Of a DNA stretch of 5,382 bases, positions 1 through 5,244 are shown in pieces; position 1 is the stretch's first letter, and every line of letters begins with the position of its first letter. The notes beneath the pieces were generated by a model. That model was not told where the DNA came from, ran no database searches, and saw nothing but the letters and a program-made list of their open reading frames with translations. Both the position numbers and the translations under genes were made by a program. The stretch spans positions 1 to 5,382 of the forward strand of contig CAITBU010000078.1 of assembly GCA_903890595.1 (NCBI GenBank), given 5' to 3'. Origin of the DNA: an uncultured Holophagaceae bacterium. Its GTDB lineage: Bacteria > Acidobacteriota > Holophagae > Holophagales > Holophagaceae.

Positions 1-59
1 GCCAGCAGGGGCACGGCAGCCACGAGGGAGAGGCGAAGGCAGAGAGCGGACAGACACAT
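1..59 (-). CDS. 5' end of an exported protein gene (partial)
   Basis: Only the first 19 codons are inside the window; the gene runs off the left edge. It starts at an ATG (bases 59-57) preceded by GGAG at 65-68 with a 5-base spacer, a good Shine-Dalgarno arrangement. The visible protein, MCLSALCLRLSLVAAVPLL, is short on charge apart from one Arg and otherwise hydrophobic, as in the n- and h-regions of a signal peptide. It lies downstream of a terminator-like hairpin (133-152), so it may have its own promoter, but I could not identify a convincing -35/-10 pair in 60-130. Its function cannot be told from 19 residues. Its position after a fimbrial locus makes another secreted component possible, which is inference only. 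Confidence 0.6.
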   Translation of the reverse strand, partial: MCLSALCLRLSLVAAVPLL

Positions 60-132
60 AGGGGCTCCAGAGGTCGCCCGCAGCTCGCCCTACCCGAAAG
101 GGACAGGTCGCGGCACGGGCTGTTAAAAATTT

Positions 133-152
133 AAGGGACCCGGGGGTCCCTT
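133..152 (-). terminator. Intrinsic terminator-like hairpin ending the minus-strand gene run
   Basis: Read on the minus strand, AAGGGACC and GGTCCCTT form an 8-bp perfect stem around a 4-base loop. It is followed by AAATTTTTAAC, so the stem is followed after three bases by five Ts. It starts about 50 bases after the stop of the 202-666 gene and before the next gene at base 59, which is where a rho-independent terminator would be expected. On the plus strand the hairpin is followed only by TGG, so the minus direction is favoured. The interval 60-201 holds nothing else I can support. Confidence 0.6.
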
Positions 153-201
153 TGGCTGCGTCAAGATGTCGCAGGGGCACCAACCCCCGCCTGCCTGGGG
201 C

Positions 202-666
202 TCAGTGGCCCCGCGTGGCGCTGGCCGGAGCGCCCAGGTCGCCCTCCTGGTGGAGGAGCCATGTCTCAAGGAAGCTCCGAATGCCCGTCACCACGTTCCG
301 GCCCCGGGCGTACTCCGCCATGAGGGCCCTGAGTCGACCGGCGATCCGGTGGTGCTCCCGGCGGTGCCGTAGCCGACCCCTGACCTGTGCCAGCTCGAGG
401 GCCTCCTCCTCAGCCCTGAACTGCTGGACCAGGGCTGGGGTGAAGGTTGAGAAGAAGTGGGCCTGGCGCTGCAGCTCGAGCCCCCCTTCCAGCTCGAGCA
501 GCCAGTGGATAGCCACAACCCGGAGTCCCGCACCGCCGCCGGAGAGGTCCAGGAATCCTGGTGAGATGTGGGTTCGGAGCTCGGCGGTCAGCATGGGTTC
601 TCCGGGGCACTGGAGCTGGGTCATCTCCAGAGCATAGGACCCGGCCAGGGCAAGGGAATGCGTCAT
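202..666 (-). CDS. Hypothetical protein, 154 aa, last gene of the fimbrial run
   Basis: I do not recognise this protein. The frame has the G/C-ending codon bias of its neighbours and stops at TGA (204-202), so I consider it a real gene. I see no convincing signal peptide or membrane segment. Residues 35-60 (ISPGFLDLSGGG, then VVAIHWLLELEG) read like short beta-strands around glycines. Residues 75-135 are charged and look helical: an Arg/Glu-rich stretch with RGRLRHRREHHR, then LRALMAEYARGR and SFLETWLL. The tail from about 140 looks disordered. ATG at 666 is preferred. A TTG at 693 is also in frame, giving 163 residues, but it would place an inverted repeat inside the coding region. The Shine-Dalgarno at 666 is weak (AGGG, 9 bases away). 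The gap to the upstream membrane protease gene is 39 bases, so co-transcription is likely. Confidence 0.65.
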   Translation of the reverse strand: MTHSLALAGSYALEMTQLQCPGEPMLTAELRTHISPGFLDLSGGGAGLRVVAIHWLLELEGGLELQRQAHFFSTFTPALVQQFRAEEEALELAQVRGRLRHRREHHRIAGRLRALMAEYARGRNVVTGIRSFLETWLLHQEGDLGAPASATRGH

Positions 667-690
667 GTTGTCGCACCCTGTTGCAACAAC
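667..690. promoter_or_regulatory. Imperfect inverted repeat in the leader of the hypothetical gene
   Basis: GTTGTCGCA (667-675) and TGCAACAAC (682-690) are inverted copies with one mismatch in nine pairs and a 6-base spacer. The repeat lies directly against the ATG of the 202-666 gene and fills most of the 39-base gap after the protease gene. It could be an operator, or an RNA hairpin limiting translation of the last gene. It has no T tract, so it is not an obvious terminator. The role is inferred from position only, and a chance repeat of this size is possible. Confidence 0.3.
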
Positions 691-705
691 CAATTCGGCC
701 CGCCG

Positions 706-1230
706 CTACGGCCTAGGGGCCCCGGACCGCTGCCAGAGCCAGACCAGGCCCGCCACCAGCAGCAGCCAGCCCACGGGGGTGCGGGCGGCGATGCGCAGGT
801 CCTGCCAGGAAGGGGTGGCCGCGAAGACGAGGTTGGCCAGCAGGAACACCATGCCCACCTCGGGCCAGCCCAGGCGAGGGTGGCCCGCCAGCCGCCAGAG
901 GAACAGCACCCAGGCCAGGGGCAGCAGCAGCAGTGGCGCCAGGCCGATAAAGAGACGGTTGTACCAGCGCAGGTTGGCGAAGCCCACGGAGCCCAGCACG
1001 AAGCCCCGACCCTCCCGCCGAGGCCAGACGGTGAAGTGCACGGGCTGACCGCCCAGGAGGATGCCCACCAGCCAGTGGCAGAGTTCGTGGCAGAGGGTCC
1101 CCGGGAAGGCCAGCAGGGAGACCAGCCAGAAGGAGCGGCGGGCCTTGTTCAGCACCCACAGCACGGCGGCGGTGGCCACCAGGTAGGCGAGCGCCACCTG
1201 GTTCAGCTCCCCGCTCCACCTCCAGGCCAT
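706..1230 (-). CDS. M50-like membrane zinc metallopeptidase, 174 aa
   Basis: This is a small, very hydrophobic protein with the zinc-protease signature HELCH (His48, Glu49, His52) inside a membrane segment: FPGTLCHELCHWLVGILLGG. Intramembrane site-2-type proteases (M50) place HExxH in a helix in this way, and a GG turn after the motif is also common in that family. Predicted membrane segments are roughly 12-27, 34-60, 93-112, 126-139 and 152-168. A possible third zinc ligand is Asp144 in TPSWQDL, after the fourth segment. This is inference, because the classical NxxPxxPLDG motif is absent. I chose the ATG at 1230 because GGGAGG stands 5 bases upstream. An in-frame ATG at 1257 adds nine residues (MVQWRREVA) and lies 6 bases after the usher stop. 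The gene directly follows the usher and probably shares its transcript. Its substrate is unknown. A membrane protein with a degenerate or non-proteolytic metal site is the alternative. Confidence 0.75.
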   Translation of the reverse strand: MAWRWSGELNQVALAYLVATAAVLWVLNKARRSFWLVSLLAFPGTLCHELCHWLVGILLGGQPVHFTVWPRREGRGFVLGSVGFANLRWYNRLFIGLAPLLLLPLAWVLFLWRLAGHPRLGWPEVGMVFLLANLVFAATPSWQDLRIAARTPVGWLLLVAGLVWLWQRSGAPRP

Positions 1231-1235
1231 GGCGA

Positions 1236-1241
1236 CCTCCC
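1236..1241 (-). promoter_or_regulatory. Ribosome-binding site deciding the protease start
   Basis: GGGAGG on the minus strand is followed by the 5-base spacer TCGCC and then ATG at 1230. It is the best Shine-Dalgarno match among the minus-strand starts here and argues for 1230 over the upstream ATG at 1257, where only GGGCGG abuts the start codon. Confidence 0.55.
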
Positions 1242-1263
1242 GCCTCCATTGAACCATCCGCCC

Positions 1264-3858
1264 TCAGGCAGCGGGCACTGGCACCAGCTCCACGGAGAGG
1301 CCCAGGCGCTGGCTGCCGGTGGGATCGATCTGCACCGGGATGGGCTTGACGAGCCTCAGCTGACGCTTGGCCAGCCAAGTGGCGGGCACCACCAGCTGGT
1401 AGGAACCGGGTGGCACATCAGCGAAGTCGAAGTAGCCATCGAAGGACGACACCTGCCGCTGGATCACGCGACCCTGGGCATCCACCAGCTCCAGGGTGAC
1501 ACCGGCCATGGGCCTGGGGCCACCCGGTCCCTGCAGGCGGAGGGTGCCGGCCGCCTCACCGAAGGCCACCACGGGGAAGACACCCTGGATGGGCAGCCCG
1601 GGCCGGGGCACAAAGCGAAAGCCCTTGCGCACGGGCTGCAGGGAGGGGTCCTCCAGGTCGTTGATGTTCAGGCCCAGATCCACGGGGCGGTTCACGGGCA
1701 GGTGCATGATGAGGGCATGGCCGGTGGCGTCGGTCTTGGTGTCCTGGGGCACGCCATCCACCAGGAAGCTGACGCCCTCCACGGGCTTCTCATCGCCGTC
1801 CATGACGCCGTTGCCGTTCGTGTCGATAAAGACCAGCACCGCCGCGCTGCCCGAGGCCGCCACGGGCCGGGAATCCTCGTGCCACTTCTTGGTGGAGGGA
1901 TCCTGACCGAAGCTGGTCCGCACCTGAAGACCCACGGTCCAGCCGCCCTGCCGGACCCAACCGATGCTGGCACCGAGGTCCAGGCCGCGCAGGGTGCTGC
2001 GCAGGCCTGCATTCACGCGGAGCTGATGGTTGGCCAGGGACTGGCTGAGGGCCAGCTGCATCTGGTGGTTGCCGGTCCACAGGGAGTCAAGGGAGACGGC
2101 CAGGGTGTCCAGGGTCGCCTTGGGGCTGAGGGTGTACCCCGCCTGACCCTGCACCATCCACCCCGGCAGCATCTTGCGGCCGATGAGCTCGCCGCCGAGG
2201 CTCCGGAGGCCCGCATACTCCTGGAGGATGAGGCCGTTGGTGAGGTAGAGCCCCTGGTAGCTGTGGCCTTCCTTGAGAGAGATCTGGCGCTCGGTCAGCC
2301 CTGAGGTGAAGCTGTCCTGCTTGAGGTCCAGGCGGACATTGCTGAGGCCCTCGCCCCAGGTCTGCAGGCCGCCAGAGAGGCTGCCCTGGGTGCGACTCTG
2401 GAGGAAGCCGCGGTCCGTCTGGAGCACCTCGCTGCTGAAGCTGCGGCCTTCGAGGTGGCGCAGGTTCCAGGCCATGCGGTCCCACTTGCCCTTGAGGCTG
2501 GCCTCGTAGAGGTCGCCGCCCTGGGTGTCGTGGGACCAGTCCGCCTGGTAGCCCACGCCCGAGACCTGGCCCCGGGCCCCGGTCTGGGTGTAGATCTTTG
2601 AGGCTCCATTGATGGGGAGCTCCGCGAGGGATAAGAAGGGGACGAAGGACCGGTCCACACCCCAGTCGAAGGTGGCCTGGGAGCGGGACGGTCCCTTGCT
2701 GTCCGGGTGGTCATAGGACAGGCGGTAGCGCAGGAACTGGCCGCTGCCCAGGCCGGGCTCGGAGAGCACCGAGAGGGTCTCCTCCCGCCGCTGGCCCAGT
2801 GGGCCATGAAAGACCAACAGGAAGTCGTTGGAGCCGGGATCCAGGGGCACGTCAGCAAAGGTAAAGCGCCCATCCGTCCGGCTGGTCTGATAGCCCTTGA
2901 GGATGCCGTTGTGGAACAGCTGCACATCCCAGTCCAGGGGCAGCTCGCCCTGGAGGGTCTTGCGGTCGAAGTACTGGTCCTGGTTCAGGGCGAAGTTGCT
3001 CAGCAGCACGCCGTTGCCGGTGGTGCTCTTGGTGACGTACTCCACACCCTGCACATCCAGGCGGCCGGCGACCACTTCCCGGGCGCCCAGGGGGCCCAGC
3101 AGCTTGCCATCGGGATCCCGCCGCGCCAGGCTGCCCCGCAGCAGGGTGCCCTGACCGGTGAAGTCCGTGCTCATGTAGGCCGAAGCCTGAGACCACAGCA
3201 GGTCCGCCGACATGAAGGTCGTGGCGGAGCCCGTTGCGTGGGTGGAGCCATTCTTTTCGGCGGCGGCCCAGCTCAGGCTCTGGTCCACAAAGGGGGCCGC
3301 AATGGGCGCATAGGGATGGGCCTGGGGGTCGTAGGCGATGCGCACCGGCCCATGGCCCGAGGACAGGTTGGAGTCCTTCTCCCGCTTCCAGCGCGCCTGC
3401 ACGGGCAGCAACCGCATGGGTCGAACCTCCAGGGTGGCGGAGTCGGCATTCAGCTTGGTCAGCAGGGGCAGCCAGGCGGCCAAGGACCGCAGCTCCACGT
3501 AGCACTCCTCACCCTCGAAAAAGACGGTGTCGGCGTCGAAGGTGAAGGTCCGTCCTTCCGCCTTCACCGTGTGCTGCTTCAGGTCCAGGCGGAAGGTGTT
3601 CTTTTCTTCGATGACGAAGCCCTCGGCGGTGCCCGCCACGGGGTCCACGGTGATGGCCAGGTAGAGCTGCCGGGAGAGCTCCGCCAGGGGCACCCAGGTC
3701 TTGTCTCCCCGCTGCTGCACCAGGAGGGGATCGCCCATGGCCTGGATGCCGACCTGCACCGTGAGGATGCTGATCTTGCGGGGCTCAGCGCTGGGACTCT
3801 GGCCCAGGAGCGCTGCCGCGAGGCAGACTCCGAGCAGGGACTGGCGCAGCCGCGACAT
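1264..3858 (-). CDS. Fimbrial outer-membrane usher, DUF4402-type chaperone-usher system, 864 aa
   Basis: The usher takes chaperone-bound pilin subunits and threads the growing fibre through its outer-membrane beta-barrel. A signal peptide covers residues 1-24 (LLGVCLAAALLGQSPSA). Residues about 50-147 form an N-terminal periplasmic region with two stretches resembling copper-amine-oxidase-N/stalk repeats (WVPLAELSRQLYLAITVD; CYVELRSLAAWLPLL). Long alternating-polarity strands from about 170 to 660 fit a barrel. Residues 304-360 look like the plug/middle region: PLDWDVQLFHNGIL, then DGRFTFADVPLDPGSNDF and a HGPLGQ motif, matching the usher pattern of an 'x-L-Y/F-x-N-G' strand, 'F-x-D-V-P-L' and 'G-P-x-G-Q'. 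A canonical calcium-loop motif DTNGNGVMDGDE (679-690) follows. Two carboxypeptidase-regulatory-like beta-sandwiches end the protein (about 691-735 and 785-830). Length is normal for ushers. The gene begins 21 bases after the chaperone stop. That gap is pyrimidine-rich (CCTCCGGCGCC, then CTCCCTCCC) with no Shine-Dalgarno, so translation probably depends on coupling to the chaperone. Confidence 0.87.
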   Translation of the reverse strand: MSRLRQSLLGVCLAAALLGQSPSAEPRKISILTVQVGIQAMGDPLLVQQRGDKTWVPLAELSRQLYLAITVDPVAGTAEGFVIEEKNTFRLDLKQHTVKAEGRTFTFDADTVFFEGEECYVELRSLAAWLPLLTKLNADSATLEVRPMRLLPVQARWKREKDSNLSSGHGPVRIAYDPQAHPYAPIAAPFVDQSLSWAAAEKNGSTHATGSATTFMSADLLWSQASAYMSTDFTGQGTLLRGSLARRDPDGKLLGPLGAREVVAGRLDVQGVEYVTKSTTGNGVLLSNFALNQDQYFDRKTLQGELPLDWDVQLFHNGILKGYQTSRTDGRFTFADVPLDPGSNDFLLVFHGPLGQRREETLSVLSEPGLGSGQFLRYRLSYDHPDSKGPSRSQATFDWGVDRSFVPFLSLAELPINGASKIYTQTGARGQVSGVGYQADWSHDTQGGDLYEASLKGKWDRMAWNLRHLEGRSFSSEVLQTDRGFLQSRTQGSLSGGLQTWGEGLSNVRLDLKQDSFTSGLTERQISLKEGHSYQGLYLTNGLILQEYAGLRSLGGELIGRKMLPGWMVQGQAGYTLSPKATLDTLAVSLDSLWTGNHQMQLALSQSLANHQLRVNAGLRSTLRGLDLGASIGWVRQGGWTVGLQVRTSFGQDPSTKKWHEDSRPVAASGSAAVLVFIDTNGNGVMDGDEKPVEGVSFLVDGVPQDTKTDATGHALIMHLPVNRPVDLGLNINDLEDPSLQPVRKGFRFVPRPGLPIQGVFPVVAFGEAAGTLRLQGPGGPRPMAGVTLELVDAQGRVIQRQVSSFDGYFDFADVPPGSYQLVVPATWLAKRQLRLVKPIPVQIDPTGSQRLGLSVELVPVPAA

Positions 3859-3879
3859 GGGAGGGAGTGGCGCCGGAGG

Positions 3880-4773
3880 CTACTGAACGACGATCTGGGA
3901 TTCTGCCATGACGTTGCCCTTTTCTGGGTGCACAAAGGCCACCCGTAGGGTCGTTCCAGCGGGGACCTTGAGCGGGCCCAGGGGGATCTCCATGAGGCGC
4001 TCCGGCAGGGGCGGATAGACCGCAATGCCGCGCCACTCGGTCATCTTCACGTCCTTGGCACCAGTGCCAACCTGGGAGATCTGCACATTGCCGAACACGG
4101 ACTCCTTGCCGCCCTGGCGCTGCAGAGCGAACTTCAGCAAGGTTCGCCCATCGCTACCCTGGGCTACCTGGAGGCCGGCGAAAACCGGCGTCGAGGGCGT
4201 GTCACCCTGGCGCACGATGACGGGGATGGAGACGCCATAGACCGGGGTGAGCTTGATGGCCACACCATTGGGTTCCTTGGGGTCGACCTCCACCGGGGTG
4301 GGGTCCTCCTTGGGCACGGCCCGGATCAGCAGGTGGGCCCGGTACTCACCGTCCTGCAGGTCAGCAGGGCGGCGCACCAGGATGCGCACCGTCTGCTGCA
4401 CGCCGGGCTCCAGGGTGATCTGCTGGGGCGCATAGCGGACCATGTCCTCGGCCACGGAGGGGCCATCAGAGGCGATCTCTTTCAGTTCGCCCTTCTCGTT
4501 CATCTCCATGCGGATGTAGGTGAGGCGGTAGGTTGCCGGGGCGCTGCCGGTGTTGAGCAAGGTCAGCTGAGCGGAGCGCAGCTTGGCGTCAAAGACCAGC
4601 CGCGTCGGCGCCACCAGGAGATCACCGCCCACGGGCCGGGGGAGGGCCGGGGCGGCCGCTGCTGCGGGGGCCGGGGCCGGGGCCTGGGCCAGCAGCCCCG
4701 AGCCCAGGCAGAGGGCCAGGGCCAGGAAGAAGGTCCTGGTCAGGAGGTGCAGCGTGCCGGTGCGGGAGCTCAT
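3880..4773 (-). CDS. Periplasmic fimbrial chaperone (PapD-like fold), 297 aa
   Basis: It should bind DUF4402 pilin subunits in the periplasm and deliver them to the usher encoded next. Residues 1-31 are a signal peptide (TFFLALALCLGSGLLAQA), followed by an Ala/Pro-rich linker (32-47). The first Ig-like domain, about 50-155, shows the chaperone layout: LLVAPTRLVFDAK with Arg58 at the place of the conserved cleft arginine of PapD, then LTLLNTGSAPATYRL, and the subunit-binding strand YAPQQITLEPGVQQTVRILV (115-134). DGEYRAHLLIRAVP (141-154) takes the place of the 'RESLFWLNVxxIP' segment. A second beta domain (170-297) starts with IKLTPVYGVSIPVIVR. At 297 residues it is longer than classical chaperones of about 230-245, as expected for divergent systems. 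I chose the ATG at 4773 because a signal peptide starts there. Upstream in-frame ATG (4803) and TTG (4866) starts would add non-signal sequence and read through a hairpin and a gene relic. The Shine-Dalgarno is weak. Confidence 0.85.
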   Translation of the reverse strand: MSSRTGTLHLLTRTFFLALALCLGSGLLAQAPAPAPAAAAAPALPRPVGGDLLVAPTRLVFDAKLRSAQLTLLNTGSAPATYRLTYIRMEMNEKGELKEIASDGPSVAEDMVRYAPQQITLEPGVQQTVRILVRRPADLQDGEYRAHLLIRAVPKEDPTPVEVDPKEPNGVAIKLTPVYGVSIPVIVRQGDTPSTPVFAGLQVAQGSDGRTLLKFALQRQGGKESVFGNVQISQVGTGAKDVKMTEWRGIAVYPPLPERLMEIPLGPLKVPAGTTLRVAFVHPEKGNVMAESQIVVQ

Positions 4774-4808
4774 GGCTGGGGTCCAATCGAAGGGTGGGTT
4801 CATCCAAA

Positions 4809-4836
4809 AGTACGGAGCGGTTGCCCGCTCCGTACT
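4809..4836 (-). terminator. Perfect 12-bp hairpin with TTTT just before the chaperone (terminator or attenuator)
   Basis: AGTACGGAGCGG (4809-4820) and CCGCTCCGTACT (4825-4836) are exact inverted repeats around a 4-base loop. On the minus strand the stem runs straight into TTTT (the last T of the stem plus three more) and then GG. On the plus strand the stem is followed by GAGG, so the terminator reading is minus-strand specific. It ends 35 bases before the chaperone ATG, a gap too short and GC-rich to hold an obvious promoter. Transcripts for chaperone and usher therefore probably have to read through it. It may lower assembly-gene expression relative to pilin, or be a protein-binding palindrome or the end of an old mobile element. 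Confidence 0.55.
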
Positions 4837-4863
4837 GAGGTGCTGCAGCATGGGGCCGGGGCC

Positions 4864-4978
4864 CAAACAGACGTGCAGGAAAGAGGGGAGAAGGGTGGTG
4901 CGGCCGCGCTCACCAAAGAGCTTCTTGAAGCGGAAGTGGGCGGGCTGGGTGGGGCTGCTCCAGAAGGGCCTTCCTCAC
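4864..4978 (-). pseudogene. Relic of PD-(D/E)XK nuclease-type transposase (Rpn-like) N-terminus
   Basis: On the minus strand, codons from about 4959 to 4864 read SPTQ, then HFRFKKLFGERG, then RTTLLPSFLHVCLG. This follows the N-terminal signature I know from the PD-(D/E)XK nuclease family transposases (PF12784/Rpn-like), of the general form 'sPtnDfvFKkLFGeegnkdlLisFLnaiL'. The expected start is not in the same frame: an in-frame TGA lies at 4977-4975. A GTG at 4978 followed by RKALLEQ is in the neighbouring frame and would join the match only through a frameshift. Downstream of CLG the similarity stops, and the open frame runs by chance into the chaperone gene. Only about 30 of the family's roughly 280-300 residues remain and no catalytic residues are visible, so this is a decayed fragment. 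The assignment rests on motif memory and no database search was run. Confidence 0.45.
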
Positions 4979-5010
4979 CGGAGAGGTTGTTGTGGTGCTG
5001 TTATAGACTT

Positions 5011-5026
5011 ATCAAGCTCCGTGCCA
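5011..5026 (-). promoter_or_regulatory. Possible sigma-54-like promoter element (one key mismatch)
   Basis: On the minus strand TGGCACG (5026-5020) is followed by 4 bases and TTGAT (5015-5011). The sigma-54 consensus is TGGCACG-N4-TTGCW, so the -24 half is perfect and the spacing exact, but the conserved C of the -12 GC is an A. A TACAAT (5034-5029), close to a sigma-70 -10 box, sits beside it but lacks a recognisable -35. Either could drive the chaperone-usher genes beginning at 4773. The -12 mismatch affects a base that is usually essential, hence low confidence. Confidence 0.25.
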
Positions 5027-5187
5027 GAATTGTAATGCTTGCAACATGTTTTATTTGTTCATTTATAAATTTAGACTCAAACGACAGTCCGTCTAGAATC
5101 TGGAATTAGGACTTTGTTTCTAGATCTTGGATATTCGAAGGCTTGGCAGGGGGTTCGTGGCCGGTTCGCACAAAGCCCATACGCAGG

Positions 5188-5220
5188 CTCGGCCCTGATC
5201 CCGAAGGAATCAGAGCCGAG
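5188..5220 (-). terminator. Hairpin after the DUF4402 pilin gene
   Basis: CTCGGC (5188-5193) pairs with GCCGAG (5215-5220), and after one C-A mismatch CTGAT (5195-5199) pairs with ATCAG (5209-5213). This makes an 11-pair stem that begins 24 bases past the pilin stop. On the minus strand it is followed by CCTGCGTATGGGCTTTG, which has no proper T tract, so it is a poor rho-independent terminator. It may be a partial terminator or a 3'-end stabiliser for the pilin mRNA. Confidence 0.4.
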
Positions 5221-5244
5221 GCTGGGAGTGCGTTGCGGATTGGC

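Larger units (their letters stand above)
4774..5244. other. 471-base pilin-chaperone interval with AT-rich block
   Basis: No intact gene is visible here on either strand. Counted by hand, 5001-5130 is about 35% GC (about 30% over 5001-5070), sharply below the GC-rich genes on both sides. It includes a 10-bp perfect palindrome ATTTATAAAT (5061-5070) and two copies of TCTAGA (5092-5097, 5119-5124). The interval also holds a pilin-proximal hairpin, promoter-like sequence, a probable transposase relic and a second hairpin, each listed separately. Composition and relic together suggest inserted DNA. The AT-rich part is also where a promoter for the chaperone-usher genes would be expected. Confidence 0.55.

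Noticed and set aside
156..163. TTGACG on the minus strand as a -35 box for the left-edge gene
   Set aside because: No -10 box at 16-18 bases; the next AT-rich hexamer is about 24 bases away, inside the terminator tail.
667..693. TTG start at 693 for the hypothetical protein
   Set aside because: Possible, but it would translate the inverted repeat and no better ribosome-binding site supports it than the ATG at 666.
568..2304. Long plus-strand open frame (578 codons) across the usher and protease genes
   Set aside because: Its product is rich in Gly, His and Gln with no domain or hydrophobic core, and it is antisense to genes with clear signal peptides, domains and codon bias. Long antisense frames are common in GC-rich DNA.
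2707..3948. Second long plus-strand open frame (413 codons)
   Set aside because: Lies opposite the usher N-terminal half and barrel; low-complexity Gly/Gln/His composition, no recognisable domain. Shadow of the usher codon bias.
4774..4866. N-terminal extension of the chaperone from a TTG at 4866 or an ATG at 4803
   Set aside because: The extension precedes an obvious signal peptide, passes through the 12-bp hairpin and joins a decayed gene fragment. The open frame looks accidental.
4333..5109. Plus-strand open frame covering chaperone 5' end and the intergenic interval
   Set aside because: Gly/Gln-rich over the chaperone signal and linker region, then changes character in the AT-rich block; no ribosome-binding site or domain to support it.
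5092..5124. Two TCTAGA copies as insertion target duplication
   Set aside because: Only 6 bases, palindromic and 21 bases apart with no element between them; expected by chance in AT-rich DNA.
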